From contig NZ_CP017080.1 in NCBI RefSeq assembly GCF_001645685.2, forward strand, positions 257,501-295,000: a stretch of DNA of 37,500 nt, given 5' to 3'. This document shows, in pieces, positions 19,687 to 29,005 of the stretch; position 1 is the first letter of the stretch, and each line of letters starts with the position of its first letter. The position numbers and the translations under genes were made by a program. Source of the stretch: Peribacillus muralis (GTDB taxonomy: Bacteria > Bacillota > Bacilli > Bacillales > DSM-1321). The notes under the pieces were generated by a model, which was not told the DNA's origin, did not search any database, and saw only the letters and a program-made list of their open reading frames with translations.

Positions 19687-20423
19687 AGTTGTTAGGAACG
19701 AGGAATGGGTCGATATCCTTTATTGCAATAACAGTTTGAAAATGGTAATATGAAGTATAAGTTTAAATGTCTTATCATTGATGATTAATTTAATTAATCT
19801 GGTTGAGGCAACAAAATTGTATGTTCTTACATGTTTCATGAGTTCATTCTTGAGATTATTTTAGATTAAATAGGCCGCGCGTCTGGTCATATATAAAAGC
19901 TGCATCTCTTGGCGGCTTTAGTAGCTAATAGGGAATCAAGCCGCATTTTAGCGCTTTTCCACTTCTGCAAATCCTCAACGCACCGGGCCTGTTTTGTATA
20001 AGAATCTTGGCTCTCGTCAAGTTTTGTTCATGCAGTCTTTTTTAAGTCTGTTGAATAAGGTGCAGCAGCCCTCACCTGAATAAAACGGTGAAACACCCGT
20101 TTATGCTACTTTTAATTTTCCATATTGAATTTAATTTTGGTTACATGTACTTTTAAAAAGATGAGCGTATGTTAAAAATAATTCTACACGTGCGCGAAGT
20201 TAAAAATGCCAGTGAATGCTCGTACTGGTGTATTTCCTTTTTAAAAAATCATATTGAGTTCATTTGAACTAAAAGGCAGACATACTTTTAGGTGATAATG
20301 ATAAACTTTTTCATAAGAGATAAAGTAGAACATCCGTCATGATGATGAGGATTTGAACTAAACATCTGTGCATCATTCTTGAATGCACGTGTAAATTTAC
20401 GATATAAAAGGAGTACGAAAACA
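19687..20423. other. Long gene-free leader region before cshA
   Basis: About 740 bp without a convincing gene on either strand. It contains imperfect hairpins, e.g. GGCGGCTT...AAGCCGC near 19911-19944, AAACGG...CCGTTT near 20083-20102 and CCAGT...ACTGG near 20210-20228 followed by a T-rich stretch, so one or more terminators or a structured 5' leader are possible. No known riboswitch is recognised. Confidence 0.4.
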
Positions 20424-21923
20424 TTGACTTTGTTTAGCGAATTAGGATTAGATAGAACGTCTATGAAATCAATAGAAAAAATGGGATTCGAAGAAGCAAG
20501 CCCTATTCAGTCCCAAACGATTCCTCTAGCACTTGAAGGTAAAGATATCATCGGTCAAGCGCAGACGGGAACAGGTAAAACGGCAGCATTCGGCATCCCT
20601 TTGATGGAGAATATCGATATTAGCAATGAAAACGTGCAAGGAATCGTCATCGCGCCTACACGTGAGCTTGCCATTCAAGTTTCTGAAGAACTTTTCAAGC
20701 TTGGTTACGGAAAGCGCGCTCGTGTTTTAGCGGTTTACGGTGGACAAGACATCGACCGTCAAATCCGTGCACTGAAGAAAAAACCACATATTATCGTTGG
20801 TACACCTGGTCGTCTTTTAGACCATATCAAACGTAAAAACATTAAATTGGGCGGAGTTCATACCGTAGTTCTTGATGAAGCGGATGAAATGCTTAACATG
20901 GGATTCATTGAGGATATCGAATCAATCCTTTCGACGGTTCCTGATGAAAGGCAAACATTGCTTTTCTCAGCGACAATGCCTGATCCAATCCGTAAAATTG
21001 CTGAAAGATTCATGCATGAGCCAGTTCTTGTACGTGTAAAAGCGAAAGAAATGACAGTGGATCGCATCGAGCAATATTACTTGGAACTAAAAGAAAGTGA
21101 AAAATTCGATACACTAGCTCGCCTTTTTGACATTCAAACACCGGATCTTGCGATTGTCTTCGGACGTACGAAGCGCCGTGTCGATGAATTGGCTTCTGCC
21201 TTGAATATTCGCGGCTATATGGCTGAGGGAATTCATGGTGACCTTAGCCAGGCTAAACGTCTTTCCGTATTGAAAAAATTCAAAGACCGCAGCATCGATG
21301 TACTCGTTGCTACTGATGTAGCTGCTCGTGGTCTGGATATTTCCGGCGTAACACACGTATATAACTTTGATATCCCTCAAGATCCTGAAAGCTATGTTCA
21401 CCGTATTGGACGTACAGGTCGTGCGGGTAAACACGGTATTGCGATTACATTTGTAACACCAAGAGAAAGAGGTCAACTGCATGCAGTTGAACATACAACG
21501 AAAAAACGTATGGAAAAACTTAAAACTCCTACATTGACTGAAGCTTTGGAAGGTCAACAAAAAGCGGTTACTGAAAAAATCCTTTCCACAATCGAGAATG
21601 ATGATTTAACATTATATCTTGGTCAAGCGGAAGATTTATTGCAAAAGCACAGTGCGGCGGACCTAGTGGCAGCCATGCTTAAATCAATGACGAAAGAACC
21701 GGACCAAACGCCGATCAAGTTAACCGAAGAATCTCCATCTCCAATGCGTCGCAATCGCGGGGGAAGCAGTTCTTCCAACAACAGACAGCGCAATGGCCGC
21801 AGTTCTTCAGGCAGAAAAGATTACGGCAGCGGATCAAACAAACGCCCAAGTTCAAACCGTAAATCCAATGGTTACGGTAATCGCAGCACAAGCCAAAAAA
21901 GAGAAAAATCAAATAAAATATAA
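20424..21923 (+). CDS. cshA: DEAD-box ATP-dependent RNA helicase CshA
   Basis: A 499-residue RNA helicase of mRNA turnover and ribosome assembly; B. subtilis CshA (YdbR) associates with the RNA degradosome-like network. Core motifs: the Q-motif GFEEASPIQ (21-29), Walker A AQTGTGKT (46-53), PTRELA, TPGR, DEAD (151-154), SAT (182-184), and HRIGRTGR in the second RecA domain. A basic Ser/Asn/Gly/Arg-rich tail of about 50 residues would bind RNA. I start at TTG 20424, with AAAGGAG ten bases upstream, giving the family N-terminus MTLFSELGL; an in-frame ATG at 20379 has no ribosome site. The very long upstream gap suggests an extended, possibly cold-regulated leader. Confidence 0.95.
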   Translation: MTLFSELGLDRTSMKSIEKMGFEEASPIQSQTIPLALEGKDIIGQAQTGTGKTAAFGIPLMENIDISNENVQGIVIAPTRELAIQVSEELFKLGYGKRARVLAVYGGQDIDRQIRALKKKPHIIVGTPGRLLDHIKRKNIKLGGVHTVVLDEADEMLNMGFIEDIESILSTVPDERQTLLFSATMPDPIRKIAERFMHEPVLVRVKAKEMTVDRIEQYYLELKESEKFDTLARLFDIQTPDLAIVFGRTKRRVDELASALNIRGYMAEGIHGDLSQAKRLSVLKKFKDRSIDVLVATDVAARGLDISGVTHVYNFDIPQDPESYVHRIGRTGRAGKHGIAITFVTPRERGQLHAVEHTTKKRMEKLKTPTLTEALEGQQKAVTEKILSTIENDDLTLYLGQAEDLLQKHSAADLVAAMLKSMTKEPDQTPIKLTEESPSPMRRNRGGSSSSNNRQRNGRSSSGRKDYGSGSNKRPSSNRKSNGYGNRSTSQKREKSNKI

Positions 21924-21932
21924 TTTCAAGTA

Positions 21933-21964
21933 GGAATGCCGCTCACCTGAGCGGCATTTTTTTA
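21933..21964 (+). terminator. Terminator after cshA
   Basis: AATGCCGCTC-ACCT-GAGCGGCATT (21935-21958) followed by T; a perfect 10 bp stem. Confidence 0.95.
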
Positions 21965-22020
21965 TGTGTAAGTACAGCTCCTTCGGGAATTTTTGAAAGG
22001 GACATTCCAAAAATCCGGAT

Positions 22021-22049
22021 TTATTGACATGGGAAAATTATAGTATAAT
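22021..22049 (+). promoter_or_regulatory. Likely promoter of ydbS-ydbT
   Basis: TTATTG (22021-22026), 17 bp, TATAAT (22044-22049), 64 bp before ydbS. A weaker sigma-W-like pair, TGAAAG (21994-21999) and CGGA (22016-22019) 16 bp apart, lies just upstream. Confidence 0.5.
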
Positions 22050-22113
22050 GGAGAAAAGAGCGCAGGCTGGATGAAGGTGCATTCAAATATATCCCTATGC
22101 AGAAGGAGAGCTC

Positions 22114-22587
22114 ATGGAACCGGAAAATCGTATCTCGAATAAGGCGCTGACCGTTTGGAGAATCAGCGGAATTATAGGCTGTTCAATCACTTGGATAATA
22201 GTAATTGCCGTACTCGTGCTTACCATCTTATTTGATTGGCCGTATTGGATTATTGGGGCATTGTCCATCATTTCGATCATCCAATCGTACTTGTCCATCT
22301 TCTTGATGCCTTTAGTGAAATGGAAAAGATGGCGTTATGAAGTACGTAATACCGACATTGATATCCAAAGCGGTATTCTTGTCATTAAAAGAACGCTCAT
22401 ACCGATGGTTCGGGTTCAGCATGTCGAAACGAAGCAAGGACCTTTGTTGAGAAAATATGATTTGGCCTCCGTTGAGATTTCCACTGCGGCGACCATGCAT
22501 GTAATACCAGCTCTCGATCTTGCAGAGGCAGATGAATTAAGGCGGTACATTTCCAGGATGGCCAGTGTGGAGGAGGAAGATGTCTGA
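22114..22587 (+). CDS. ydbS: YdbS-like membrane protein with bacterial PH (bPH2) domain
   Basis: 157 residues: two hydrophobic helices (about 18-40 and 42-65) followed by a bPH2/DUF304 domain (about 75-150) with the typical YEVRNTDIDIQSGILVIKRT and VRVQHVETKQGP strands. It is the first half of the YdbS-YdbT pair, which in B. subtilis is under sigma-W control and protects against certain antimicrobial peptides. Start ATG follows AGAAGGAGAG. Its stop overlaps the ydbT start by 8 bp, so translation is probably coupled. The molecular function is unknown. Confidence 0.88.
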   Translation: MEPENRISNKALTVWRISGIIGCSITWIIVIAVLVLTILFDWPYWIIGALSIISIIQSYLSIFLMPLVKWKRWRYEVRNTDIDIQSGILVIKRTLIPMVRVQHVETKQGPLLRKYDLASVEISTAATMHVIPALDLAEADELRRYISRMASVEEEDV

Positions 22588-24049
22588 ACCTAAAAGGCTC
22601 CACCCCATAGCTGTATTGCTAAATATCCTGAAATCAATCAAGGAGTTAGTTCTTCCTTTTATGTTGGTGATCTTTATTCCTGGAAGGAATGAAGGCATTC
22701 CTGGCTGGGTACAGCCGTTAGCTGTTTCCATTATTGTCCTTTTCCTGATCGTTCGTGCATTTCTTCAATGGCTGCGCTTTACTTATCGCATAGAAGATGG
22801 CGAGTTTAGAATCGAGTCTGGGGTGTTCGTAAGGAAGAAACGATATATCAAGCTTGATCGGATTCATAGCATCGATATTTCGGAGGGCATAATCCAACAG
22901 ATGTTCCGGCTTGTTAAAGTCAATATTGAAACGGCAGGGGGAACCCAGGCTGATGCGGTTTTATCGGCAATCAACAAAAGCGATGCCGAGCGGATCAATG
23001 CGTTCATAAGCGTCGAAAAAAACAATAAAGTGTGTGATCCTTCTGGAATGGAGCAAGAAGGATGGGCAGGTAAGGAAGAAACCATGATAGCTCCTTCCGT
23101 TTATAAGCAGACGCTGCCGCAATTAGTATTCATGGCTGCCACCTCGGGAGCGGTAGGGGTCTTTTTGTCCGGCGCAATCGCTTTTATTTCACAGTTTGAT
23201 GAAATCATCCCTTTTGGGCGGATATTTAAGAACTATGAAGACTTTATTGGGATGGGAACCGTTATCTTGACCTCTTTTGCCATAACCGGCTTATTGGCGG
23301 TTTATGTACTGGCAACATTAAGCATGGTCATCAAATATGCTTCTTTTACCGTGATGAAAACGGAGGAGGAACTCATCATTTCCAGAGGGCTTCTCGAGAA
23401 AAGGCAGTTGACCATCCCTGTCCATAAAATACAAGGAATCCGCATCATCGAGAACTTGGTTCGAAAACCGTTGGGATTTGCGACTGTTTACCTTGAATAC
23501 GCTGGAGGAAGTGTGGAAGATAAAGAAAGCTTAACCATCATGCTTTTCCCTTTTATCAAGAAAAAACATTTACATGGAACGTTAGGTGAAATTTTACCAG
23601 ATTATCAAACAATGACTGAAATGACCCCGATACCTAAACGGGCCCTTTCACGCTACTTTTTTCGTAAAGCCGCTTTTATCATCCCGATCATAGGGGTCTT
23701 GTCTTGGGTTTTCAGGCCTTGGGGATTCCTGTCCCTGCTGTTATTGCCGTTGGGGATCCTTTGGGCATACATGCAATATAGGGATGCGGGTTGGAATATA
23801 GATGGAGATTTATTGCTTTTAAGCAGTCGTCTATTCTCTAAACAAACCTTGATCATGCAAAGAAGCAGGATTCAATCCATTTCCTTTAAAAGAAGCTGGT
23901 TTCAGAGCCGAAAAGAATTGGCCACGATTTCAGCCTCGATTAAGTCTGGAGTTCATTCCAGGGTAGGAGTGGTCACGGATGTAGCGGAAAACGACTGCCA
24001 AGCCATTGAATCTTGGTATGTACCGAAAAAAGCAGTCGACACCCAATGA
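22580..24049 (+). CDS. ydbT: YdbT-like membrane protein with tandem bPH2 domains
   Basis: 489 residues from ATG at 22580, inside the end of ydbS with GGAGGA upstream. Several hydrophobic pairs (about 15-55, 175-215, 225-260, 360-400) alternate with PH-like domains: FTYRIEDGEFRIESGVF with IKLDRIHSIDISEG, then a repeat with ISRGLLEKRQLTIPVHKIQG, then a third, weaker one at the C-terminus with MQRSRIQSISFKRSWFQ. Domain duplication within the protein is visible. It acts with YdbS at the membrane. A hairpin over its last codons and the following bases serves as terminator against the converging rhomboid gene. Confidence 0.88.
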   Translation: MSEPKRLHPIAVLLNILKSIKELVLPFMLVIFIPGRNEGIPGWVQPLAVSIIVLFLIVRAFLQWLRFTYRIEDGEFRIESGVFVRKKRYIKLDRIHSIDISEGIIQQMFRLVKVNIETAGGTQADAVLSAINKSDAERINAFISVEKNNKVCDPSGMEQEGWAGKEETMIAPSVYKQTLPQLVFMAATSGAVGVFLSGAIAFISQFDEIIPFGRIFKNYEDFIGMGTVILTSFAITGLLAVYVLATLSMVIKYASFTVMKTEEELIISRGLLEKRQLTIPVHKIQGIRIIENLVRKPLGFATVYLEYAGGSVEDKESLTIMLFPFIKKKHLHGTLGEILPDYQTMTEMTPIPKRALSRYFFRKAAFIIPIIGVLSWVFRPWGFLSLLLLPLGILWAYMQYRDAGWNIDGDLLLLSSRLFSKQTLIMQRSRIQSISFKRSWFQSRKELATISASIKSGVHSRVGVVTDVAENDCQAIESWYVPKKAVDTQ

Positions 24050-24075
24050 CGGAATGCAAAGAGTCGGCTGTTTTT
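24031..24075. terminator. Terminator at the ydbT / rhomboid convergence
   Basis: CAGTCGAC (24033-24040) pairs with GTCGGCTG (24063-24070) with one wobble, then TTTTT. It overlaps the last codons of ydbT and ends just before the stop of the converging rhomboid gene. Confidence 0.6.
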
Positions 24076-24076
24076 C

Positions 24077-24667
24077 CTACCATTTATTCCTCCAATATAG
24101 AGGTGCGGTTAAAATGCCTGTTGCCAGGCCGGCCAAGTGACCGACAACATTGATCTGCGGCTGGATGAAGGTCATGATGATGGCGATTCCGGTCAGCGTA
24201 TAGACGGTATTCCTTTCGTTGCTCGTAAAATAGTTTTTATTGAATAGCACTAGGTAAAGGAAGAAGCCGAGTAATCCGAAAATTGCACCGCTGGCACCTA
24301 TGTGGGTATATGTGAGCGGCTTAAATAAGAAGGTCGCGATATTGGCCAATATCCCGGTAGATAAAAAGAAAAGCAAGAATTTAAAGGAACCGAGAAACTT
24401 CTCGAGGGCTGGTCCGAAGATGGCAAGCGAGAAGCCATTGAACAGTAAATGAGTGAACGTACTATGTAGAAAAATCGGGGTGACCAATCTCCACCATTGT
24501 CCATCATTGATGAATAAATTTACACCTGAGCCATAATAGAAAAGTAAATTTCCGGGAATTATGGGGAAAAGGACGAGAACGAAAACGAACATCATGATGA
24601 GAATGAGCACAGTCACAGCTCGGAAGGTCGTTGCATATTCGCGGAAGCTTTCTGTTCTTGTAAACAT
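24077..24667 (-). CDS. ydcA: Rhomboid family intramembrane serine protease
   Basis: 196 residues with about six membrane segments. The catalytic dyad is visible: Ser126 in GASGAIFG and His177 in VGHLAG. The HSTFTHLLFN segment (68-77) of the second helix carries the conserved His and Asn of the oxyanion side, and the WWR motif (58-60) lies in the L1 loop. It is expected to cleave transmembrane substrates within the bilayer; substrates are unknown. ATG follows AGGAGGAA. It diverges from acpS as ydcA does from acpS (ydcB) in B. subtilis. Confidence 0.9.
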   Translation of the reverse strand: MFTRTESFREYATTFRAVTVLILIMMFVFVLVLFPIIPGNLLFYYGSGVNLFINDGQWWRLVTPIFLHSTFTHLLFNGFSLAIFGPALEKFLGSFKFLLFFLSTGILANIATFLFKPLTYTHIGASGAIFGLLGFFLYLVLFNKNYFTSNERNTVYTLTGIAIIMTFIQPQINVVGHLAGLATGILTAPLYWRNKW

Positions 24668-24774
24668 AAGTTCCTCCTTATCATCATTTTAATTAGGAAC
24701 AATATTATCATCTTTAGATAAAAGTTTCCTCCTAATACTATGCAGCGTATCAATTTAATAGAAGAGGTGTCGAA

Positions 24775-25131
24775 GTGATCAAAGGTATCGGCGTGGACAT
24801 AACGGAGTTGGCAAGAATGGAAACATTGATTGAACGGCAACCGCGTTTGAAGGAGCGCATATTGACAGAAAAAGAAATCTTGATTTTTGAAGGGCTGAAT
24901 GGGAGAAGGAAAATTGAATATTTTGCTGGGCGTTTTGCTGCGAAGGAGGCTTTTTCAAAAGCTTACGGTACAGGGATCGGAAAGCACTTATCCTTCTTGG
25001 ATATCGAAATAAGTGCAGATGGCAAAGGAAAGCCGGTCATCTCCAAGCCGTTTTCAAATGGGGTACATCTGTCGATCAGCCACAGTCGTGATTATGCGGT
25101 TGCCCAGGTCATCATTGAGAGGGTGGATTGA
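24775..25131 (+). CDS. acpS: Holo-[acyl-carrier-protein] synthase
   Basis: 118 residues, the usual length of group I phosphopantetheinyl transferases. It transfers 4'-phosphopantetheine from CoA to apo-ACP, activating fatty acid synthesis. Motifs: GVDITELARM (Mg2+ Asp8), the FAAKEAFSKAYGTGI signature and HLSISHSRDYAVAQV. The GTG start follows AGAAGAGG. It heads the plus-strand series acpS - ydcC - alr. Confidence 0.95.
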   Translation: MIKGIGVDITELARMETLIERQPRLKERILTEKEILIFEGLNGRRKIEYFAGRFAAKEAFSKAYGTGIGKHLSFLDIEISADGKGKPVISKPFSNGVHLSISHSRDYAVAQVIIERVD

Positions 25132-25146
25132 GTTTTGTCCAATCAG

Positions 25147-25177
25147 GTCATAAACCTTAAGGTTGTCTCATATACAT
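25147..25177 (+). promoter_or_regulatory. Candidate sigma-E-type sporulation promoter before ydcC
   Basis: GTCATAA (25147-25153), 15 bp, CATATACAT (25169-25177) resembles mother-cell sigma-E promoters. ydcC is, to my knowledge, a sporulation-associated gene in B. subtilis. The predicted leader is about 185 nt. Confidence 0.35.
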
Positions 25178-25368
25178 TTAGTGCTATAGGGAGACAAGGC
25201 CCGGTAAAAGGTACATGGCAGAGTGGGTGCTCTATGAAAGGTTTTTAGCAGGACCGATTTGGTCCGCGTCTAAAATACTGAGGACTCTAAGACATCAATC
25301 GAGCCAATGTCCGGATCCTGCCTTTTCCTCTCCCTTTTACGTTCAAATGACAAAAAGGGGTTGAAAAG

Positions 25369-26376
25369 ATGAAGAAGATGTTAATGCTTTTTGCAGGGAT
25401 CATGCTCTTGCTTGCTCTTTCTGCTTGCGGCCAAAAATCACAGGGTGATGTAGTGAGTGAATTGAATGAGAAGCTTGGCGAAATGAAGGGATATAAAGCT
25501 AATGCGAAGATGACATTGAAGATGGGCACCGAACCTCAAGTGTATAATGTGGAGATCTGGCATAAGGACCCTTCCTTTTACCGCGTAAATCTAAAAAATG
25601 AGGAGAAGGATCAAAGCCAGATGATTTTGAAGAATGATGATGGTGTGTACGTGTTGACGCCCGCTTTGAACAAAAGCTTTAAATTTCAAAGTGAATGGCC
25701 GGAGAACAGCAGTCAGGCTTATTTATTCGAGTCGTTGGTGAAAGACATTACGGAAGATAAAAGTGCAACATATAAAGAAACGGATAAACATTATGTCTTT
25801 GAGACGAAAACACGCTACCAAAACAATAAAATGCTACCTTATCAAGAGATTACTATAAACAAAAAGGACTTATCTCCTGCCAGTGTAAAGGTCATGGACC
25901 CTGATAAAACGGCATTGGTCCTTGTTGAATTTTCAAAAGTGAAATTCGATACGACTTTTGATAAGGATTCATTTGACATGAAGAAAAACATGACAAGCGC
26001 ACAGCTTGAAGCGCCTGTGATGGCCGAAGTCCAAAATGAAGGCTTTGCCGTGAAATACCCAGAAAATATTGGTGATATGAGCTTGACGGAAGAAAAGGAA
26101 ATCAAGACCGATAATGATGGGGAACGTGTCGTTTTGACATATGAGGGCACAAAAAGCTTTACATTGGTCCAGGAAAAAGCTGAAGTGGTCCAAACTTCCG
26201 TTTCGACGAATGTGAATGGCGATCCGGTTGATTTAGGTTATACAGTTGGAGCAATGACTGGAAATACGATTTCGTGGACGTTTGAAGGTGTGGATTATAT
26301 GCTTGCATCAAAGGATTTGACCCAGGAAGAGATGGTCGAAGTGGCCCGTTCCGTTGGGGGAGATCCAGTCAAATAG
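25369..26376 (+). CDS. ydcC: LolA-like sporulation lipoprotein (YdcC family)
   Basis: 335 residues. The N-terminus is a lipoprotein signal peptide (MKKMLML...) with lipobox LSAC; Cys20 would be lipidated and anchored on the outer face of the membrane. The mature part is the LolA-like beta-sheet fold (alternating strands from about 45 to 200, with YNVEIWHKDPSFYRVNLKN) followed by a C-terminal domain of unknown function found in YdcC proteins. YdcC has been linked to sporulation in B. subtilis. Start ATG follows AAAAGGGG. Between acpS and this gene is a 237 bp gap with a possible sigma-E promoter and a GGACC-GATTT-GGTCC hairpin. Confidence 0.88.
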   Translation: MKKMLMLFAGIMLLLALSACGQKSQGDVVSELNEKLGEMKGYKANAKMTLKMGTEPQVYNVEIWHKDPSFYRVNLKNEEKDQSQMILKNDDGVYVLTPALNKSFKFQSEWPENSSQAYLFESLVKDITEDKSATYKETDKHYVFETKTRYQNNKMLPYQEITINKKDLSPASVKVMDPDKTALVLVEFSKVKFDTTFDKDSFDMKKNMTSAQLEAPVMAEVQNEGFAVKYPENIGDMSLTEEKEIKTDNDGERVVLTYEGTKSFTLVQEKAEVVQTSVSTNVNGDPVDLGYTVGAMTGNTISWTFEGVDYMLASKDLTQEEMVEVARSVGGDPVK

Positions 26377-26383
26377 GTGTGCA

Positions 26384-26459
26384 AACAAGCTGATGTTTCC
26401 CGTCTCCTTATGAAGGTTTCTTCGAGGAATAGTAGGCGGGAAAGCAGCTTGTTATCATT
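26384..26459 (+). terminator. Long imperfect terminator after ydcC
   Basis: ACAAGCTG...TTTCCCG pairs with CGGGAAA...CAGCTTGT across about 70 bp, followed by a weak T-rich tail. The arms are seen clearly; termination strength is uncertain. Confidence 0.55.
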
Positions 26460-26604
26460 TTAAATGCTTTCAATGGTGGGGATCTGCTTTAGTGAAAAAG
26501 CGCTTTATCTTTACAACGGTTGGTTATAAAATGGTCGTATGATGAAAACGTAAACTTCGATAGTGGAAGAATCTTATTGTAAGCATGAGAAAGAAGGAAA
26601 TGGC

Positions 26605-27762
26605 TTGGAAACGAAAATATTTCATCGAGATACGTGGGCAGAAGTGAATTTGGACCATATTTATAAAAATATTTCTTCAATGAAAACAAGACTAAGAAAT
26701 GACGTTAGCCTTTTTGCTGTCGTCAAAGCGAATGCTTATGGCCACGGCGATTATGATGTGGCGAAAACGGCGCTTGAAGCGGGGGCTGATTTTTTAAGCG
26801 TAGCCTTCTTGGATGAGGCTCTGTCTTTACGAAAAAAAGGGATTACGGCGCCCATCTTGGTTCTAGGGGCCTCCAGGCCTGAAAGTGCAGCGCTTGCCGC
26901 AGAGCAAGGGATTTCCGTGACAGCTTTTGATGAAGCTTGGCTGGAAAGCGCAAAGGCTCAGCTTAAACCGGGACAAGTCCTGCAAGTTCATGTGAAAGTG
27001 GATAGCGGTATGGGGAGAATTGGTATACGCGATAAAAGCCAGCTGATGAAAGTGGAAGGTTTGTTAATGCGGGAACCATGCTTTAACTTTCAAGGGATAT
27101 TCACTCATTTCGCAACGGCAGACGAACTGAAGACAGATCTCTATGAAAAACAGCTTGCTGTATTTAAAGCGATGCTTGCTGAGTTGACGGAACGGCCGGA
27201 ATATATCCATGCTGCGAATAGTGCAGCATCTCTAAGGTTTGCCGATCCAATATGGAATGCGGTTAGGATGGGAATTTCCATGTACGGATTAAGCCCTTCG
27301 ATGGAAATGAAGCCGTTATTGCCATTCCCATTACAACAGTCCATCTCATTAAAAACGAAGTTGGTCGCGGTTAAACAGCTTGTGGAAGGTGAAAGTGTAA
27401 GTTACGGCGCGACCTATACGGCACAAGGAAAAGAATGGATCGGAACCTTGCCGATTGGTTATGCTGACGGGTGGATTCGCAAGCTTCAAGGTCAGGAAGT
27501 GCTTATAGAAGGTATGAGGGTGCCGATTGTCGGCCGGATTTGCATGGATCAGTGCATGATCAAGCTCCCAAGGTCATTCCCTGTTGGGACAGAGGTTACA
27601 CTCATAGGCGATGACGGGGTTGAATCGATCACCGTGGATGAGATAGCGGCCAAACTGGAAACGATCAATTATGAGGTGACCTGTATGATAGGAGCAAGGG
27701 TGCCTCGCGTATATATAAAAGATAATCAGAAAAAACATATCCGCAACTTCATCTTGGAATGA
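26605..27762 (+). CDS. alr: Alanine racemase
   Basis: A 385-residue PLP enzyme interconverting L- and D-alanine, supplying D-Ala for Ddl, MurF and teichoic acids. PLP binds Lys41 in [10 protein letters not shown]; the second catalytic base is Tyr267 (SYGATYT); Arg138 (GMGRIG) contacts PLP and RMGISMYG follows later. I choose TTG at 26605, with AAGGAAAT upstream, because it gives the family N-terminus [16 protein letters not shown]; a GTG at 26563 would add 14 residues without a ribosome site. Gene order alr - antitoxin - toxin - rsbR is conserved with B. subtilis. Confidence 0.96.
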   Translation: METKIFHRDTWAEVNLDHIYKNISSMKTRLRNDVSLFAVVKANAYGHGDYDVAKTALEAGADFLSVAFLDEALSLRKKGITAPILVLGASRPESAALAAEQGISVTAFDEAWLESAKAQLKPGQVLQVHVKVDSGMGRIGIRDKSQLMKVEGLLMREPCFNFQGIFTHFATADELKTDLYEKQLAVFKAMLAELTERPEYIHAANSAASLRFADPIWNAVRMGISMYGLSPSMEMKPLLPFPLQQSISLKTKLVAVKQLVEGESVSYGATYTAQGKEWIGTLPIGYADGWIRKLQGQEVLIEGMRVPIVGRICMDQCMIKLPRSFPVGTEVTLIGDDGVESITVDEIAAKLETINYEVTCMIGARVPRVYIKDNQKKHIRNFILE

Positions 27763-27922
27763 TCGGATTGTAAAAAAATCCTAAGATTGTGAATAAGATT
27801 TCCTTTATTATGCTGATAATAGGATGGAGAATAGAATATACTCTTTGCAGATAGGAATTTTAATGGTAATATTGAAAAGGATATATAATAAAGGTGTGTA
27901 GTGATGGTGGAGGTGTATGTTT

Positions 27923-28204
27923 GTGTCTGAATCCAGCGCAACAAGAGAGATATTAATTCGATTACCTCAAAATTTTTTAACTGAACTAGATGGGTATGCG
28001 AGTGAAGAAAATGTGAATCGCAGTGAATTTATTTATCGTGCCACAAAAATGTATCTTCGTGAACGTAAAAAGAAAGAGTTCCGTGAATCGATGAAACGCG
28101 GTTATATTGAAATGGCGGCCATTAATTTAACGATTGCTTCTGAAGCTTTTCAGGCTGAATTCGAGGCTGGTCATTGCGTTGAACGATTAGTTAGCGGAGG
28201 CTGA
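27923..28204 (+). CDS. ndoAI: Antitoxin EndoAI (ribbon-helix-helix)
   Basis: A 93-residue antitoxin that neutralises the EndoA RNase and represses its own operon. The N-terminal ribbon-helix-helix (about 7-50: [19 protein letters not shown] then [14 protein letters not shown]) binds DNA; the C-terminal tail ([13 protein letters not shown] ... VERLVSGG) matches the toxin-binding end of B. subtilis EndoAI. GTG at 27923, eight bases after GGAGGT, gives the same length as the B. subtilis protein; the ATG at 27917 lies too close to that site. TATAAT at 27884-27889 is a likely -10. The toxin follows 4 bp later. Confidence 0.93.
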   Translation: MSESSATREILIRLPQNFLTELDGYASEENVNRSEFIYRATKMYLRERKKKEFRESMKRGYIEMAAINLTIASEAFQAEFEAGHCVERLVSGG

Positions 28205-28208
28205 GCCA

Positions 28209-28562
28209 TTGATTGTTGTTAAGCGTGGTGACGTATACTTCGCAGACCTTTCCCCGGTAGTCGGTTCAGAGCAAGGCGGAACCCGTCCGGTATTGATTTT
28301 ACAAAACGATATAGGTAATCGCTTTAGTCCGACTGTGATCGTGGCAGCCATTACAGCTCAAATTCAAAAAGCGAAATTGCCAACACATGTTGAGATCAAT
28401 GCAAAGAAGTATGGATTCGAGCGAGATTCCGTCATTTTATTGGAGCAGATCAGGACGATCGACAAGCAGCGCTTAACTGATAAAATTACGCATCTTGACG
28501 AACCTATGATGCAAAAAGTCAATGAAGCTTTACAAATCAGTTTGGGTCTCATTGAGTTTTAG
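28209..28562 (+). CDS. ndoA: mRNA interferase toxin EndoA (MazF family)
   Basis: A 117-residue MazF-fold endoribonuclease, nearly identical in motif order to B. subtilis EndoA/NdoA, which cuts mRNA at UACAU. Visible: [19 protein letters not shown], then [16 protein letters not shown] and [18 protein letters not shown], including the catalytic Arg and Thr regions. The TTG start is preceded by GGAGG in the end of the antitoxin gene. It has one extra Val near the N-terminus compared with B. subtilis. Confidence 0.96.
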   Translation: MIVVKRGDVYFADLSPVVGSEQGGTRPVLILQNDIGNRFSPTVIVAAITAQIQKAKLPTHVEINAKKYGFERDSVILLEQIRTIDKQRLTDKITHLDEPMMQKVNEALQISLGLIEF

Positions 28563-28626
28563 AGAAAAGTTTTCCCGTTAACGCGGGCGTTATTATAATA
28601 CAAATCTTATTTGATGTTATTTAGAT

Positions 28627-28662
28627 GGCACGATTCCTGATGAAGGAATCGTGTTTTTTTTC
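28627..28662 (+). terminator. Terminator after endoA
   Basis: CACGATTCC-TGATGAA-GGAATCGTG (28629-28653) with eight T. It separates the toxin-antitoxin unit from the sigma-B operon. Confidence 0.93.
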
Positions 28663-28831
28663 ATGTGCACAATAAGGGGCCAGCAGCTTACCTTCGTGCG
28701 ATAATTAAGTATGTATAGGCCTTTACAGCAGGAAATTCAAAAAAATTGACGAATAAAAATAATATACGATTAGAATCAAACAGAGCCGTCTTGGTTTTTT
28801 GTGTTGAACTGCTCGTTTTTCTTTGAAATAT

Positions 28832-28857
28832 GTTTTTTTCACTCAGGTATTGGGTAT
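28832..28857 (+). promoter_or_regulatory. Candidate sigma-B promoter before rsbR
   Basis: GTTTTT (28832-28837), 14 bp, GGGTAT (28852-28857). The -10 element is a perfect match to the sigma-B consensus; the -35 shares GTTT. It is about 150 bp before rsbR. Confidence 0.45.
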
Positions 28858-28899
28858 AAAGTTATGTTGCAAATATTTAAAGTGAAAACAAAATTGCAA

Positions 28900-28908
28900 T
28901 GCTATACT
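28900..28908 (+). promoter_or_regulatory. Extended -10 sigma-A promoter of the rsb operon
   Basis: TGCTATACT (TGn plus TATACT) about 97 bp before rsbR, without a good -35. This is the expected vegetative promoter supplying basal Rsb proteins. Confidence 0.45.
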
Positions 28909-29005
28909 TAAGTGAAAAGTTAGATGGAACTATCATTACAGTTAGTTAACATCCTTGTGACGAGGACAGGAAAACATAGCAATTGTGTTAGAATGGGAGG
29001 ATATT

